Of a DNA stretch of 64,000 bases, positions 34,046 to 45,209 are shown piece by piece. Below the pieces are notes generated by a model, which was not told the DNA's origin, searched no databases, and worked only from the letters and a program-made list of their open reading frames with translations. The position numbers and the translations under genes are program-made. The stretch comes from Babesia bovis T2Bo (lineage: Eukaryota > Apicomplexa > Aconoidasida > Piroplasmida > Babesiidae): NCBI RefSeq assembly GCF_000165395.2, contig NC_010575.1, positions 223,501 through 287,500 on the forward strand, read 5' to 3'. Numbering within the stretch: the stretch's first letter is position 1; each line of letters begins with the position of its first letter.

Positions 34046-34981
34046 ATGGCACGGACTGATTTAACAACTCTGCTGGCCGGTGGAACCAAGAGGGCATGGA
34101 GGAGTTCAATACACAGAGCAAAACTCGATATATTCGGTAGCACTAAAGGTATGAATTTCAAAATGGAATTGTTCTATTATTCAATATGAAGGTGACGTAT
34201 GATGAATATTTGCTCTGAAAGAAGGAATATCTGTTCTTTTCTGTCTAGCGTACAATGTTACCATTCCATTGCCTATACTGTAACATATCTTTATTGCGTC
34301 GTAGGTGCTCCAGGAGAAGAGGAATGGTCAAAACCGCTAAGAGGGCGTACCCGAAACCGCTGGTACTGGCCAAGCAAGTACCTACATGTGGACTTTAGCA
34401 TGAAACATTATCTGGCAATGCAACTCAGACGGTTACAGGCAAAAGGTCATCACCCATCGATTCAAAGTTTGTGGGACACTGTACAACTTTTTCATACCAA
34501 ACGGAATGTCATAGCTGCTTACCTGGGAAACGTAGACGAAGATAAACGCAAGAAGTCTGGCGTACTACAAGATGCACAAGACCTGTTGGACATGATAACA
34601 CAAAATATTGATGCAGCGGCGCAATATACCGATGGAAGTGCCACAACCAACGATGCAACATATGAACCTTTTGTAAAATATGCCCTTAGGAGAGTAGATG
34701 GGGGAAATCAATACGATGCAGAGACGAAGTTAGACAAAAGGGACTTGAAACGCATGGTTGAGACAGACCCCAAGATCAAGGAAGCACTGATCATTAGAAA
34801 TAGGTTTGCCGATGCGTTGTACTTTAGAAGGCGTGCGTATTATCTAGAGAAATTGGCAAGGAAAAAACCTGTCGGAGAGACTATACAAAGATATCGCAAA
34901 CACTTTACGGTACACCCAGATCATAAAGATATATGGCCCGATAATAAAGGTATATCGCAGCATAATTGGCCATCGAAGTAA
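34046..34981 (+). CDS. hypothetical protein, possibly mitochondrial, two exons
   Basis: I do not recognise this protein. Exon 1 (34046-34148) encodes a basic N-terminus (ARTDLTTLLAGGTKRAWRSS) like a mitochondrial presequence. After a 156-nt intron (34149-34304, phase 1), exon 2 (34305-34981) completes 259 residues. The body is highly basic and helical and ends with KKPVGETIQRYRKHFTVHPD. These traits would fit an organellar ribosomal or RNA-associated protein. It is the last housekeeping-type gene before the ves1 cluster. Confidence 0.7.
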
Positions 34982-35127
34982 TATCATCACAAAGATAATG
35001 TTATTAACAATGTTGCATATTATAATACGTTGTAACGTTTACCAATAGAGCCATCTAAGAAACTTAATGTGACATGTTATTTTGTCTCCAATCTTTCCAA
35101 AGATTTACATTTGTGCTAAATATAGTC

Positions 35128-35850
35128 TACCACCATCACAGCTCATAGAACAACCCATATGTACACCTGTATATTTTTATAGCATTAAATGTCCGATGTC
35201 AGCTTTAGAGGCGGGCGACCGTGACCTTCAGAAACGCTGGTGAACGCCCTCAGTATGCACGTTGGCAGTGATAACCTTTACGTTAGGTATGTTCAACTTG
35301 AGGAACGTCAACATGTCAGCGGTGTCCTGGTCAACCTGGATGAGAGGCACATCAACCTCGGAACGTTCGGGAACAAAGTCCATGCGGCGCTCACGCTCTT
35401 CCTCCTGAAGCTTCAATGAAATGCCACGCACAGGACCTTTTTGGATGCGGCGCATCAGATGTATGATGAAGCAAATCACCCAGGCAAGGGGTGTAAGGAT
35501 AGTGGTGGTAGAGATGCGTGTCACTGTAGTAGTGGCAGTGGCTGTCAGGGTGCTGGCAAATGCTGCAAGTGTTGTTGTAATAAAAAGTGTGGGAAGTGTA
35601 ATGAGGATGCCAAGTGTAGTTGTGTTAAAGAGGAGAAGGATAATAACACGAATAACCGTGGCCATCGTATATACAGGGACACGTATCAATCAGCGTATCC
35701 AACTTATATTAACGATCTTTTTTTGAAAATGGATATGTGGCATCGTGGAATGCATTAGTTAGGAATACTAGTCTATAGAGCACTGTTACTCACCGCCACC
35801 ACCTCCTGGCCCGGATTTTCCTAGGGTCAGTATGTCTCATCTGGAGTGGA
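35128..35850. repeat. 723-bp inverted repeat, left copy (A)
   Basis: This segment matches 41407-42129 in inverted orientation at almost every base. It holds the RPS17 3' end plus downstream flank fused to a ves1 Cys/Lys-rich segment. One edge is TACCACCATCAC at 35128. The other edge lies after TCATCTGGAGTGGA at 35850, where the two copies switch to different ves1 types. Confidence 0.9.
35228..35470 (-). pseudogene. RPS17 3' fragment (copy 1)
   Basis: The frame encodes the last ~79 residues of RPS17 (from [13 protein letters not shown] to the stop at 35228), identical to the intact gene at 62823. Upstream of the HLM codons the sequence switches at once to ves1. No start codon or N-terminal half is present, so this is a truncated copy. 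Confidence 0.9.
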
Positions 35851-38800
35851 CTCAGTCAGTTGGGGTTCCTAACTAAGGAGGGGAGTGGCGCTGAGACGAG
35901 GTGGAAGGACAGCACGCTGCACAGCATAGACGATGCCACCAATGCCGGCCTCGGATCATTCATGGCGGCCATGGGCTATGACCTGGATAGGTTGAATGCG
36001 AGTCCTCCAGGTAAGTACTGCCTAGGGTAGTCAGGTGGACTTATGGTGTGGTAGGTGGAGTAGATGTTAAGAAGGGACAGTTTGTGCAAACTTTGTTGAC
36101 GAAAGAGAAGGAAGGAGTACCTTGGAAAGAATTCCAAGGCGGTGCGAATCATAGTAAGTCCCACTTTCTCTGTAGTACCAATGTGACCCAGGTAGTGTAG
36201 CTGAGTACTACAGTAGTATCTATGGTGCAGCACAGAGTGCTGGCAAAGGCAGTACTGAGGACATTTGTACTAAGTACCCCCTATTGGTACTCCACATCCT
36301 GGCCAGTGGGTACTTCAGGGCAGGCAGTGCCGGGGCGAAGGGTATCATCCCGGCGCCGAAGGCGCCATCTAGTGATCCTAGGAAGCCTAGGACTATCCGG
36401 GAAATCCTCTACTGGCTAAGTGCATTGCCCTATAGTCAGGGATACAAGGCACTGGTAGAGAGGATGAAAGGGAAGTATCCCCCAAAAGATGGAGTACCAA
36501 ATGAAACAGTGGATAAAATAGAGATTCATGGACAAGGTAATGGTGACAAGACAGACCTCAAGAAAGACTGTATTACCCACTACCTACTGGCCGCCTGTGG
36601 CTACTGCCCACTGGTCCTCATCGGTATCCAGGGGACCATAGCTACCAGTGGCAATGGCACTGACAGTGCTCCTGCGACAGGTGAGTGACATAGACAGGGC
36701 TCTATAGGGGCGCCAGGGGCGCAACAGTGTCTCTAGGGGTAGTCATGTGGAGTAATAGTGTAGTAGGTAGTGCTCCAGCTGCTGCTGGTGCTGACCAGAA
36801 TAAGTGTCCCAAGCATAAGGATAACCGTAATAAGAGATGTGATCCTAAGGATATAGGAAAACAACAGGCAACGGGAGGTTCCGCCAACGGACAAGAACTC
36901 CAAGCCGGTCAAGTCTGCTACGGCGGGTACCACCTGGAAGTCTCCAAGTTTGGTAAGTACCCTAGTATACCACTACTAGTCACAGTGGTACCCACTAGTA
37001 CCACTCAGTCACTGTCTAACACTCCCTAACACTCTGTGTAGGCCCCCTCCATGGGATGTATGCCAATGGGCTATATGGGTTTGACATGGACCTTTCGGCC
37101 GCCCAGTGCCTGGACCAACTGAGGGTATATGTCTACCACTGCTTCTACCAACTCTATTTCCTAAGGAAGCAGTGTGGTACGGGCGCGATAGCGGCCGGAG
37201 GAGCAGGGGGAGCAGGATCAGGAGTAGTGCTGGGATGGAAGAGTTGTAGGTATGGTAACGGTGTAAGTACCACGAGTGCTAACAAGTGGATTTGTCAAGG
37301 TGAGTGACACTGGAGTATGTGTGCTATAGTCTAGAAGATAGTGATATGGATTAATAATGTAGTAGGTACGGGTAGCAATGGAAATGAACACAGCAAGAAT
37401 TGTGGATTGCAGAATGCAGCAGGTAGTGGTACTGGCTCAGGATCACCACTGATGGCATTTCTGTGTGATACAGTAACTGGGTTGCACTGTGGGAAAACGG
37501 TGGGAGTAGATCTGGGTAGCGGTAAACAGGGTTATCCCGAAATAGACGAACACATGAACTGTCCAGCAGGAACCCTTGGCCACTTTGGCGGTCCTCCAAA
37601 TCACTGTCCCGTACCAATGGGTTGGAGCAAGGATATCACAGGAAGTGGCGCCAATAGGGCAAACCACTTCAAAGGTAGGTCCCACTACCCTATAGTCCCA
37701 TTACTCTATATAATACCACTACCGTACATACCACCACTCTATGGTACCCCTAAAGCACTGTGTATATATTAGGGGCACCCCCTGGGCGCCACAGTAGCCC
37801 TAGTGACTAATAGTGACTCATGGTGTATATAGATTTAACCAAGACGCACAAGACAGCGGAACTAGAGCCTAAAGGTACGTCCCACAGTATATCACATGGA
37901 CTCATACTGTAGCAGGCCAGCAAAACAACACTTACCCTGCTCACTGCACTGGGAAGACACTGGCACATCTCCTGGAGTACTACTGTGACCCCGAAAAGTG
38001 CCATGGCACCCTAGTGGTACTCCTGAGACTACTGGCATGTATCACTCCCACGGTGCCACGGACTCTGGGTGACCTCTTTGGGTTCTATTACTATGTAGTC
38101 TATATTGGGGGAGAGAGTGCCAGTGGTGGTGGACAACAGGAAAGTGAAGTGAGGAAGAAATTGAAAGATATAGAAAAAGCGGTGTCTCTCAATATGGGCC
38201 GTGTTAATTATACTGATGGAGTCCTACAGGCAGTAAACAAGTGGAGTGTTGGAGATTGTAGTCAGCCTAGCAGCCACAGCACTGCTGAAGCCTCCCTAAA
38301 AACCCTATTTGGATGTGCTAAAGGCACCGACAAGTGCTGTCCATACCTCTCTCCTCTTAGTGGCCAGCAGTATGGCCAGTTGAGTCCCTTGATGGCCGGG
38401 ACCTACCTGTCATGGTTGGTCTATTTGATAGGGGAGTTCAAAGATGGGTTGGGAGAGTTAGAGAAGGCGTTCAAAGGGATTGAATGTAAGAATTCAGATT
38501 GTAAGGGTAGGTTCTAGTGCTATATAAGAACGCGCCAGTGGAGATAGGGGCGCCTTCGGCGCGACAGTGTAACAGGTGGCGCGCAACAGTAGTCATACGG
38601 ATTAATGGTGTAGTAGGTCAGGGAGCTGTTGGATGTGGTGGTAGTGGACAGTGCCGAGCAGGAACCCATGGAGATACGTGCCCTGCAGCTGGAGGATCCG
38701 GATCGGCTGGTAGTGCGGTGGCTGGTAAAGGTGGTAGTGGTGTTGCTAATCAGGGAGTCTGTGGGTGCGACTCCGTCGTATCATGTACCGGGGTACTACC

Positions 38801-38853
38801 GGTATTGTACAAGTATGGCTTTGGGTATGGTAATGTAGCGGAGCTGCACAAAG
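35470..38853 (+). pseudogene. ves1beta-like gene fragment, multi-exon, 5' and 3' truncated
   Basis: VESA1 is the heterodimeric variant antigen on Babesia-infected erythrocytes. A Cys/Lys-rich part (about 35471-35758) ends in two in-frame stops. Exons then follow: about 35782-36010, 36055-36153, 36201-36680, 36767-36952, 37042-37299, 37366-37674, 37833-37874, 37916-38506 and 38617-38853. Every intron is phase 1, 42-150 nt. Family blocks include GSVCLIWSGLSQLGF, SFMAAMGYDLDRL, PRTIREILYWLSALPYSQ, CPVPMGW and TLGDLFGFYYY. The N-terminus is lost at the RPS17 junction. The last donor (GTAAGT at 38854) leads to no transmembrane exon. The stops and missing ends argue for a non-functional donor copy. 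It converges on the ves1alpha fragment. Confidence 0.8.
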
Positions 38854-39873
38854 GTAAGTTGTAGTATAGTAGTATGGATAGTGTAGAGAGAGTCTTGGTG
38901 ACAGTGTAGTAGCAGTTTAGTAGCACTTTTGCTGGAAGTTTAGTATAAAAGTAGTAGCTGTTGGGGGTGGTATATGGATGAGATTACAGAGTGTATTGCT
39001 TGGATTTTCGTAGCAATGTTGGTAAGGTATCCATAGAGTTATAACGGTAATGTTGGTAAACGTTTCGTAGTGATTTAATTAAAATTTTTGTAGTATATTC
39101 AGTAAAAGTTTACCAATGGTTTTGGTAAATATTTGGTATTGCTATTGATGAAAGTTTCATAAAAGTTTGATGATACTTTTTATTTAAATTTTTCTAGGTG
39201 TTCAGGGTAGTGTAAAAGGTGTAGTAGTACGTTTTTGTGACCACTTAGTGAGTACATAGTGATTATAGAGTGTTGACAGCTTGTTGTTACCTTTGGTTAA
39301 TCAACACTCTCACTATAGAAATGTAGACAGTATTTAGATGGAAAAACACGTTCACCAGTCCACACAGCACTATATATCCTGTCCCCGCACAAAGGTCTGT
39401 TTAGTGGGGGCACTATTTGTGTTGGCGTTACCCTGGTGGGGTTTATAGGGTATGGGGGTGGTGTAGTGGTAGGGGTACTAGATAGTGTTTGAAAAGTAGG
39501 TTTGGCACTTGTTAGGTGGTATACTAATTATATTAAGTTGTTTTATTATACATTAGTTTTTCAACTAGTTTCTAGATAATGTCGTTTTGACATTCAGTAC
39601 ATTTTTATGCACCATTGATTTTCAATTGCTGTTGCACATTTTGTGCTAGTATAATGGCAAACAATATGTGCATATTTTCTGCTAGTACGGTGGCAATGAT
39701 TGCTTCACATTTTATATTGGACCGATTTAGATTTCACATTCAATTGCTTTACATTTCATGTGCAAAGGATTTACTTCCCTCCTTTAGTCCCTGTGCCAAG
39801 TGGTCTATCATTGCCCCTATAATATGCTTACCACTTCTTGTAGTACTAGTGTAATACTAACCATACGCCACCA
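38854..39873. other. low-complexity tract between convergent ves1 fragments
   Basis: No gene. The 38.9-39.3 kb part has degenerate repeats of TGGTAA and GTAGTA, and TTTCGTAG or AAAGTTT words. A short pair GAGTGTTGA / TCAACACTC (39268 / 39301) can form a hairpin. The expected transmembrane exon of ves1beta is not visible. Confidence 0.5.
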
Positions 39874-41816
39874 CTACCTCAATGCCACCCGCACCTTATG
39901 GATGAACTCACTGACCGTGTTCTTACCAGGATCTACCTGTAGAGATCCGTCGGAGACATTGATAAAATTCGATAGAGATTTTTGATCACCAACTAGTGCA
40001 TCCTACATATCCTTTAGTTTACCATTACCATCCTTTGACAGCGCCTCTAGTTTATCCTTAGCCTCCGTTAGCTCTTTCCCATTCAACCCATTCCTTAGAT
40101 TTTTCCTAGCCTCCTCTAGTCCTGTCTTAGCCTCCTTTAGTTTAACATCCAACCCCACCTCTATCTCTAGTCCATTATTAGCCTCCTCTAGTCCCGTCTT
40201 AGCCGTCCTTAGTTTCGCCTGTACCCCCTTGATCTCCTCCCCCTTCTTCCCTTCCAATGCCTCCTGGGCATTACCCAATTGTACCACTACTTCCCCAATA
40301 GCCTCTAGTACTTCCTTTACCTTCTCTGCTACATCCCCTTTCGTCATCCCCACTAACTCTTTCTTTACCTTCTCCACCCTATAATTCCTATCATGCTCCA
40401 TGGGGTCACACCCCAGGCACATCCAGCTGATTACCCCCTTAGAGACTACTCCATCCCCATATCTACATTCACGCCATTTCCCTCCACATGTAACCTTAAC
40501 TGCACATTGCTTCCTTAGGAAGTAGAGCTGGTAGAACAGAGCCCTAATGTAGTGGACCACCTGGTTGTATGCTTGGATGGGCACTGCTGGGTAGGTGAAG
40601 TTGCACTCTGTGTTGGCATAGAGGGAGTGTATGGCTGGAGTAGTGTTGTTGGTACTGTGTAATCCACCCTGGATACCTATGAGGACCAGTGGGCAGTACT
40701 GGGTCACTGCTTGGAAGTGGGCAAACAGGTTGAATTCATCAACTGTAATGGGAGCTGAACGGCCTTGTTGGAGAAAGGCAAGTGTTGGTGTCTCTTTGTC
40801 AGTGCCTTCGGGTTTCTTGAGTACTTCTTGTAGCCTTTCCTTGGCATGCTCCAGTAACTGCTTATATGCCTGACTATAGGGCAACGCACTTAGCCAGTAT
40901 AGGATCTCCCGAATGGTCTTAGGATTATTAGTGGTAGTACTGTGAGTAGTCTTCTTCTGCAATCCAGTAAAGTATGCACATGATAGAATATAGAGCTTGA
41001 AAATGGCACCGTTTTTGTGCTGGTTAGTATCACTGATTTGGCCAGTAGTACGAGAGGCATTGCCATTCGTAAAGACAGTAGCAGCATCGGTGTTGAATGA
41101 ATCCCTATGTGCAGTATGTACAAAACCGGCATAATTCATATCGTACGGTTGTTTTGCTGTAGTACCGTCACTGGAACCACTGCCGGGATGAGTAAACCCT
41201 AGAAACAGTTGTCCCATGAACCCATCCCATATAACCTGATCTAGTCTATTCTCTGGTCCACTATTATTAAGCATATCTCTAGGGAACCCTAAGGCCTGAA
41301 GCCATTGTGATAGTGTACCATCATCTAGACCGTTGCCATCCAAAATATGATTATTCCAATATGGTCTACTGTTGGTGTACTTCCCTGTCCAATGCATATA
41401 TGTCACTCCACTACAGATGAGACATATTGACCCTAGGAAAATCCGGGCCAGGAGGTGGTGGCGGTGAGTAACAGTGCTCTATAGACTAGTATTCCTAACT
41501 AATGCATTCCACGATGCCACATATCCATTTTCAAAAAAAGATCGTTAATATAAGTTGGATACGCTGATTGATACGTGTCCCTGTATATACGATGGCCACG
41601 GTTATTCGTGTTATTATCCTTCTCCTCTTTAACACAACTACACTTGGCATCCTCATTACACTTCCCACACTTTTTATTACAACAACACTTGCAGCATTTG
41701 CCAGCACCCTGACAGCCACTGCCACTACTACAGTGACACGCATCTCTACCACCACTATCCTTACACCCCTTGCCTGGGTGATTTGCTTCATCATACATCT
41801 GATGCGCCGCATCCAA
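39874..41816 (-). pseudogene. ves1alpha-like gene fragment, interrupted at several points
   Basis: The main frame (40003 to about 41480) is intronless VESA1 alpha type: MHWTGKYTNSRPYWNNHILD, SQWLQALGFPRDMLNNSG, PKTIREILYWLSALPYSQ and YNQVVHYIRALFYQLYFL, then a Lys/Glu coiled coil with repeated AKTGLEEA units. A TAG at 40003 is followed by 42 further codons in the same frame (to 39874), beginning DALVGDQKSLSNF. Upstream, two in-frame stops separate it from the Cys/Lys-rich part (41499-41792). The N-terminus is replaced by RPS17 sequence, and the C-terminal transmembrane region is absent. The breaks at both ends and the three stops make a functional product unlikely. Confidence 0.8.
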
Positions 41817-42129
41817 AAAGGTCCTGTGCGTGGCATTTCATTGAAGCTTCAGGAGGAAGAGCGTGAGCGCCGCATGGACTTTGTTCCCGAACGTTCCGAG
41901 GTTGATGTGCCTCTCATCCAGGTTGACCAGGACACCGCTGACATGTTGACGTTCCTCAAGTTGAACATACCTAACGTAAAGGTTATCACTGCCAACGTGC
42001 ATACTGAGGGCGTTCACCAGCGTTTCTGAAGGTCACGGTCGCCCGCCTCTAAAGCTGACATCGGACATTTAATGCTATAAAAATATACAGGTGTACATAT
42101 GGGTTGTTCTATGAGCTGTGATGGTGGTA
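41407..42129. repeat. 723-bp inverted repeat, right copy (A')
   Basis: Inverted partner of 35128-35850, with the same length and only scattered single-base differences (for example TCAGTATG versus TCAATATG in the ves1 part). Its RPS17 half also forms the outer end of the larger inverted repeat. Confidence 0.9.
41792..42029 (+). pseudogene. RPS17 3' fragment (copy 2)
   Basis: Plus-strand copy of the last ~79 codons of RPS17, fused at HLMRRI to ves1 sequence exactly as in copy 1. No start codon. It sits at the junction between the two nested inverted repeats. Confidence 0.9.
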
Positions 42130-42921
42130 AAGTAGTACTGCCCAATCGCTAAACGAAGTTAAGTTATCATTATCCAGACTCACAAAGCTATTGGTGTCCA
42201 TATAGTTGCTTATAGTCAAACGGTACATAGCAGTTTACATTAAGCAATAAAGGGTCCCAATATCAACGCTGTCTACTGCACTAGCAAGTTATGTAAGGAT
42301 AACGCTATTTTACAAGCGGTTCCACATGATGAGAGGTAGTGAACAGTATTGCTCATCATTCGATTATACTATGGTGTATCATACGTTTAAATCGTACTAG
42401 CCCGGTTATAATGCATACTAGTTAGTTAGATCAACGGAAATTATATGTTTAGTGAATTTGTCGCATGGAGATCCATGTCGCGCGTCATAATGGAAGGTAG
42501 TGTTCGCAAAGCCATACTCACATGTGTACTACATACTTTTGTAGTATCTTATACTTCATGTTCATACATTTAGTGCTATGGATAACTTCTATGAGGTTAT
42601 GTCGTGTTGAATGTAGATATACTTGCCGCACCAATCAATCCTTGATCACAGCATGGTAACCCAACCTGCTCTTGAATATAAGGTTGGATTTACATGATGT
42701 TAAAAACACCAACGCAAGGCGTGTATTGATAATTGCCCATTTGTTGCTTTGGTAAATGAAGATTCCACCGACATCGGTGAAGCCTTCTTAGTCTCAGACC
42801 ATCTGGGATTCCCCGTGTGTTCCTGTAAATGTAGTATTATATTGTAGATGTTATAATGCAGTTCGTGTAGCTCTTGGATTTCAACGTTAGCTAATCGTTG
42901 TATTCTCTGGAGGTTGCAAAT
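42030..42921. other. arm B flank between RPS17 fragment and repeat protein
   Basis: About 890 bp without a supported gene. It matches 61931-62822 inverted, with one diverged patch around 42320-42410. It includes the RPS17 3' flank and the presumed promoter of the repeat protein. Confidence 0.5.
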
Positions 42922-44043
42922 ATGGAGTTAAATCATAACTGCCGACGCGTTAACGGGTTCGGGAAGGTTACTAAATGGGTTGCCGGACTTGCTGTAGTAA
43001 CTTACTCAGCAGCTGGTAATGTCATATGCTGTACTTCACCTGGTACTGCTATACTCCAGGATACTGGTAATGGACCAACCACTGGATTGGAGCAGCACCA
43101 GCCTCTTGTCTTCCCAGTGAGACACGACGATGTGCAGTCTAGTGATTTCCAAAGCGACGATAATGCACCAATGCCCCTTAGGTCACCAAACCACCGCCGA
43201 CACAAGCCCAAACCCGTTACAGTTTATCGCAAAAAACTCGATACACTAAATGGTGAAACATATGAAAAGGATATTGCTGCTATTGATTTCACCACTATAA
43301 GTAAGGAGGATGGAAACCGAATGAAGATGCTCATAAGGCAGAAGCATATGGGATTGAGATTTGGTGATATACCCTACGATATCGCAAAAGAACTGGTTAA
43401 ATATGATGACATCGCGAAAGTGCCACAAAAAATGCGGAGCGAATTGATTAAATGTATGGTGAAGCACAGGACTGATGATCTTATATATAAATTCCCTGAG
43501 TCCATTGCATCCATGATTTTCCTATGCCGAAAATGTGGCGATCTACCGGGAAACATAGCATCCAGACTTAAGCAACCATTGACCAAACATGAATTTGGAA
43601 TGTTGCTTGATGAACTGCCTGAAAACCTTGCTTCAGAGGTTAGTAAGTTTGCGAAATATGAAGATATACCGCGTGATCTGGTTAACCGGTTACAAAGTCA
43701 CATGAGAAAGGAGCGTTTCTTGAATCAGCTATCATGTTTACCCAAAGTGCTTGCCAGAAGAATTTATTCATATGGGTCAATCGATGCCATTCCAACGAAG
43801 CTGCGTGAAGCAGTAAATAAGTATCTGGACATTCAACATTTTGACGACCTGGTGGCCAACCTCCCCAAGGAACTTTCTGACGAAGTTAAGCGGTGTGGAT
43901 CATTCGATAGAATTCATGACGAATTGAAGCATAAGATACGTGACCATTATAGTAAGCACTGTTTCGACGGTACCGAAGTGAAACATCATAAAAGGTTGTC
44001 TAAGAAGAGAACGTCAACTAGGCCACAAAGTGATCCGGAATGA
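42922..44043 (+). CDS. secreted protein with five 41-residue helical repeats (copy 1)
   Basis: I do not recognise this family. The frame is open from a TTG at 42898. The first ATG (42922) gives 373 residues. A hydrophobic core at about residues 18-37 (VTKWVAGLAVVTYSAAGNVI) after a polar N-terminus fits a signal sequence. A disordered Pro/His/Asp linker follows to about 125. Then five tandem repeats of 41 residues run to about 345. Typical units start LPENLASEVSKFAKYEDIP and LPKELSDEVKRCGSFDRI. The spacing suggests a two-helix solenoid unit. The C-terminus is basic. Its placement beside ves1 and mtm-like genes suggests an exported parasite protein. Confidence 0.75.
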   Translation: MELNHNCRRVNGFGKVTKWVAGLAVVTYSAAGNVICCTSPGTAILQDTGNGPTTGLEQHQPLVFPVRHDDVQSSDFQSDDNAPMPLRSPNHRRHKPKPVTVYRKKLDTLNGETYEKDIAAIDFTTISKEDGNRMKMLIRQKHMGLRFGDIPYDIAKELVKYDDIAKVPQKMRSELIKCMVKHRTDDLIYKFPESIASMIFLCRKCGDLPGNIASRLKQPLTKHEFGMLLDELPENLASEVSKFAKYEDIPRDLVNRLQSHMRKERFLNQLSCLPKVLARRIYSYGSIDAIPTKLREAVNKYLDIQHFDDLVANLPKELSDEVKRCGSFDRIHDELKHKIRDHYSKHCFDGTEVKHHKRLSKKRTSTRPQSDPE

Positions 44044-45209
44044 TATTGTAGCGCAATCGAGGTGACTAGGAAGGTTCAAATGAAGCCTATAAAGATCACA
44101 GACGCACTGGGAATCTGATTGTATTTCCGCATTGAATTGTTACGACACATTTGTAAAACAAATGTCGACTGCTTATAGTATCCGAACACAGGGCCATGAT
44201 TGTAGCAACTATCATAATGAAATAGTGTCGACCACGGTAATGCACAAATGCTATTGGATGCAATAGGACCACTGCGGTAAATCAGGAGTTATCATGCTAC
44301 AAATTAAGGTGAATGCGTATGGTTCTTCAATATCCTCGTGTTATACGAATGGAACAAATTTTGCAGCGGGGGACACGGATTGCATACCATGTAGCATCCT
44401 ATTTCATAACGTAGATTTGGTTTTGGCATACTTTGGTGTCTTTGAAGGTTTGGTCTATCAACTTAACATCTATGGTATAAGATATGTGTGTTCGCATTTT
44501 TTGTGGGCCACTTGACATCGATTGCTGCTTCACAACCGTTGACACCTCTTCCAGGTAAATCGCATATGTCCAAGAAACGTGAGTTTGTTGTGCTTACATA
44601 TGTCAGTAATGGCTAGAAGAGTCATGCAGAATGTGTTCTGTCATTTCAAAGTAATAATACAGGACGTCGGCGATTTATCAGGTCCAACCGTTTGGAGTAT
44701 TCCTTCGGGGATATAAAATTTTAATGTACATAGCTATGTTTGCGTATAAATCATGGAATCTACCGAATATATGAAGACACGGTGCCAATCTAGCGTTATT
44801 ATTCAGCCAGGAAATAATATGTTACAACACCATATACCAAGCTTCTAGGAAACATTCTACTGTATGGGTGATCATAGACAATCATTATTATATACCAACT
44901 AACGTGTATCTACGGCCAACAGCTTTGTTGGATTTCATTGACTGACTGATGAACGCTTCCATATAGTTGTACCTATGGTCGAAGAAAGAACATACCACTG
45001 GGAAATGGAACATTAAAGTGCAACTACACGGGATTATGTAAAACGTAAAATAGACCATTATGTCGCTGAGACGTTTTCTTTCCAACCATGGAATATTTAA
45101 CAAACACAGTTTGCATGAATCTGTCTCATTGGTTGGCTATTTACCGGGTTGTGCCATGAAGTTATGGTTTGGTAAAAGGCACTCTTCAAAAGGCATTAAT
45201 CAACCATGT
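44044..45209. other. interval between repeat protein and mtm-like gene, arm B
   Basis: About 1.17 kb. A plus-strand frame at 44294-44515 (73 codons) shares its first ~50 residues with a longer frame in the other arm and then diverges. A minus-strand frame at 44888-45103 (71 codons, starting MLNIPWLERKRLSDIMVYFT) is identical in both arms. Identity through recent duplication does not prove coding, so I leave both as possible small ORFs. Confidence 0.4.

Noticed and set aside
35421..35726. 101-codon ORF and overlapping 153-codon minus ORF
   Set aside because: They are frames reading across the RPS17-ves1 fusion. The upstream hydrophobic Thr/Ile part is antisense to the Cys/Lys-rich ves1 segment.
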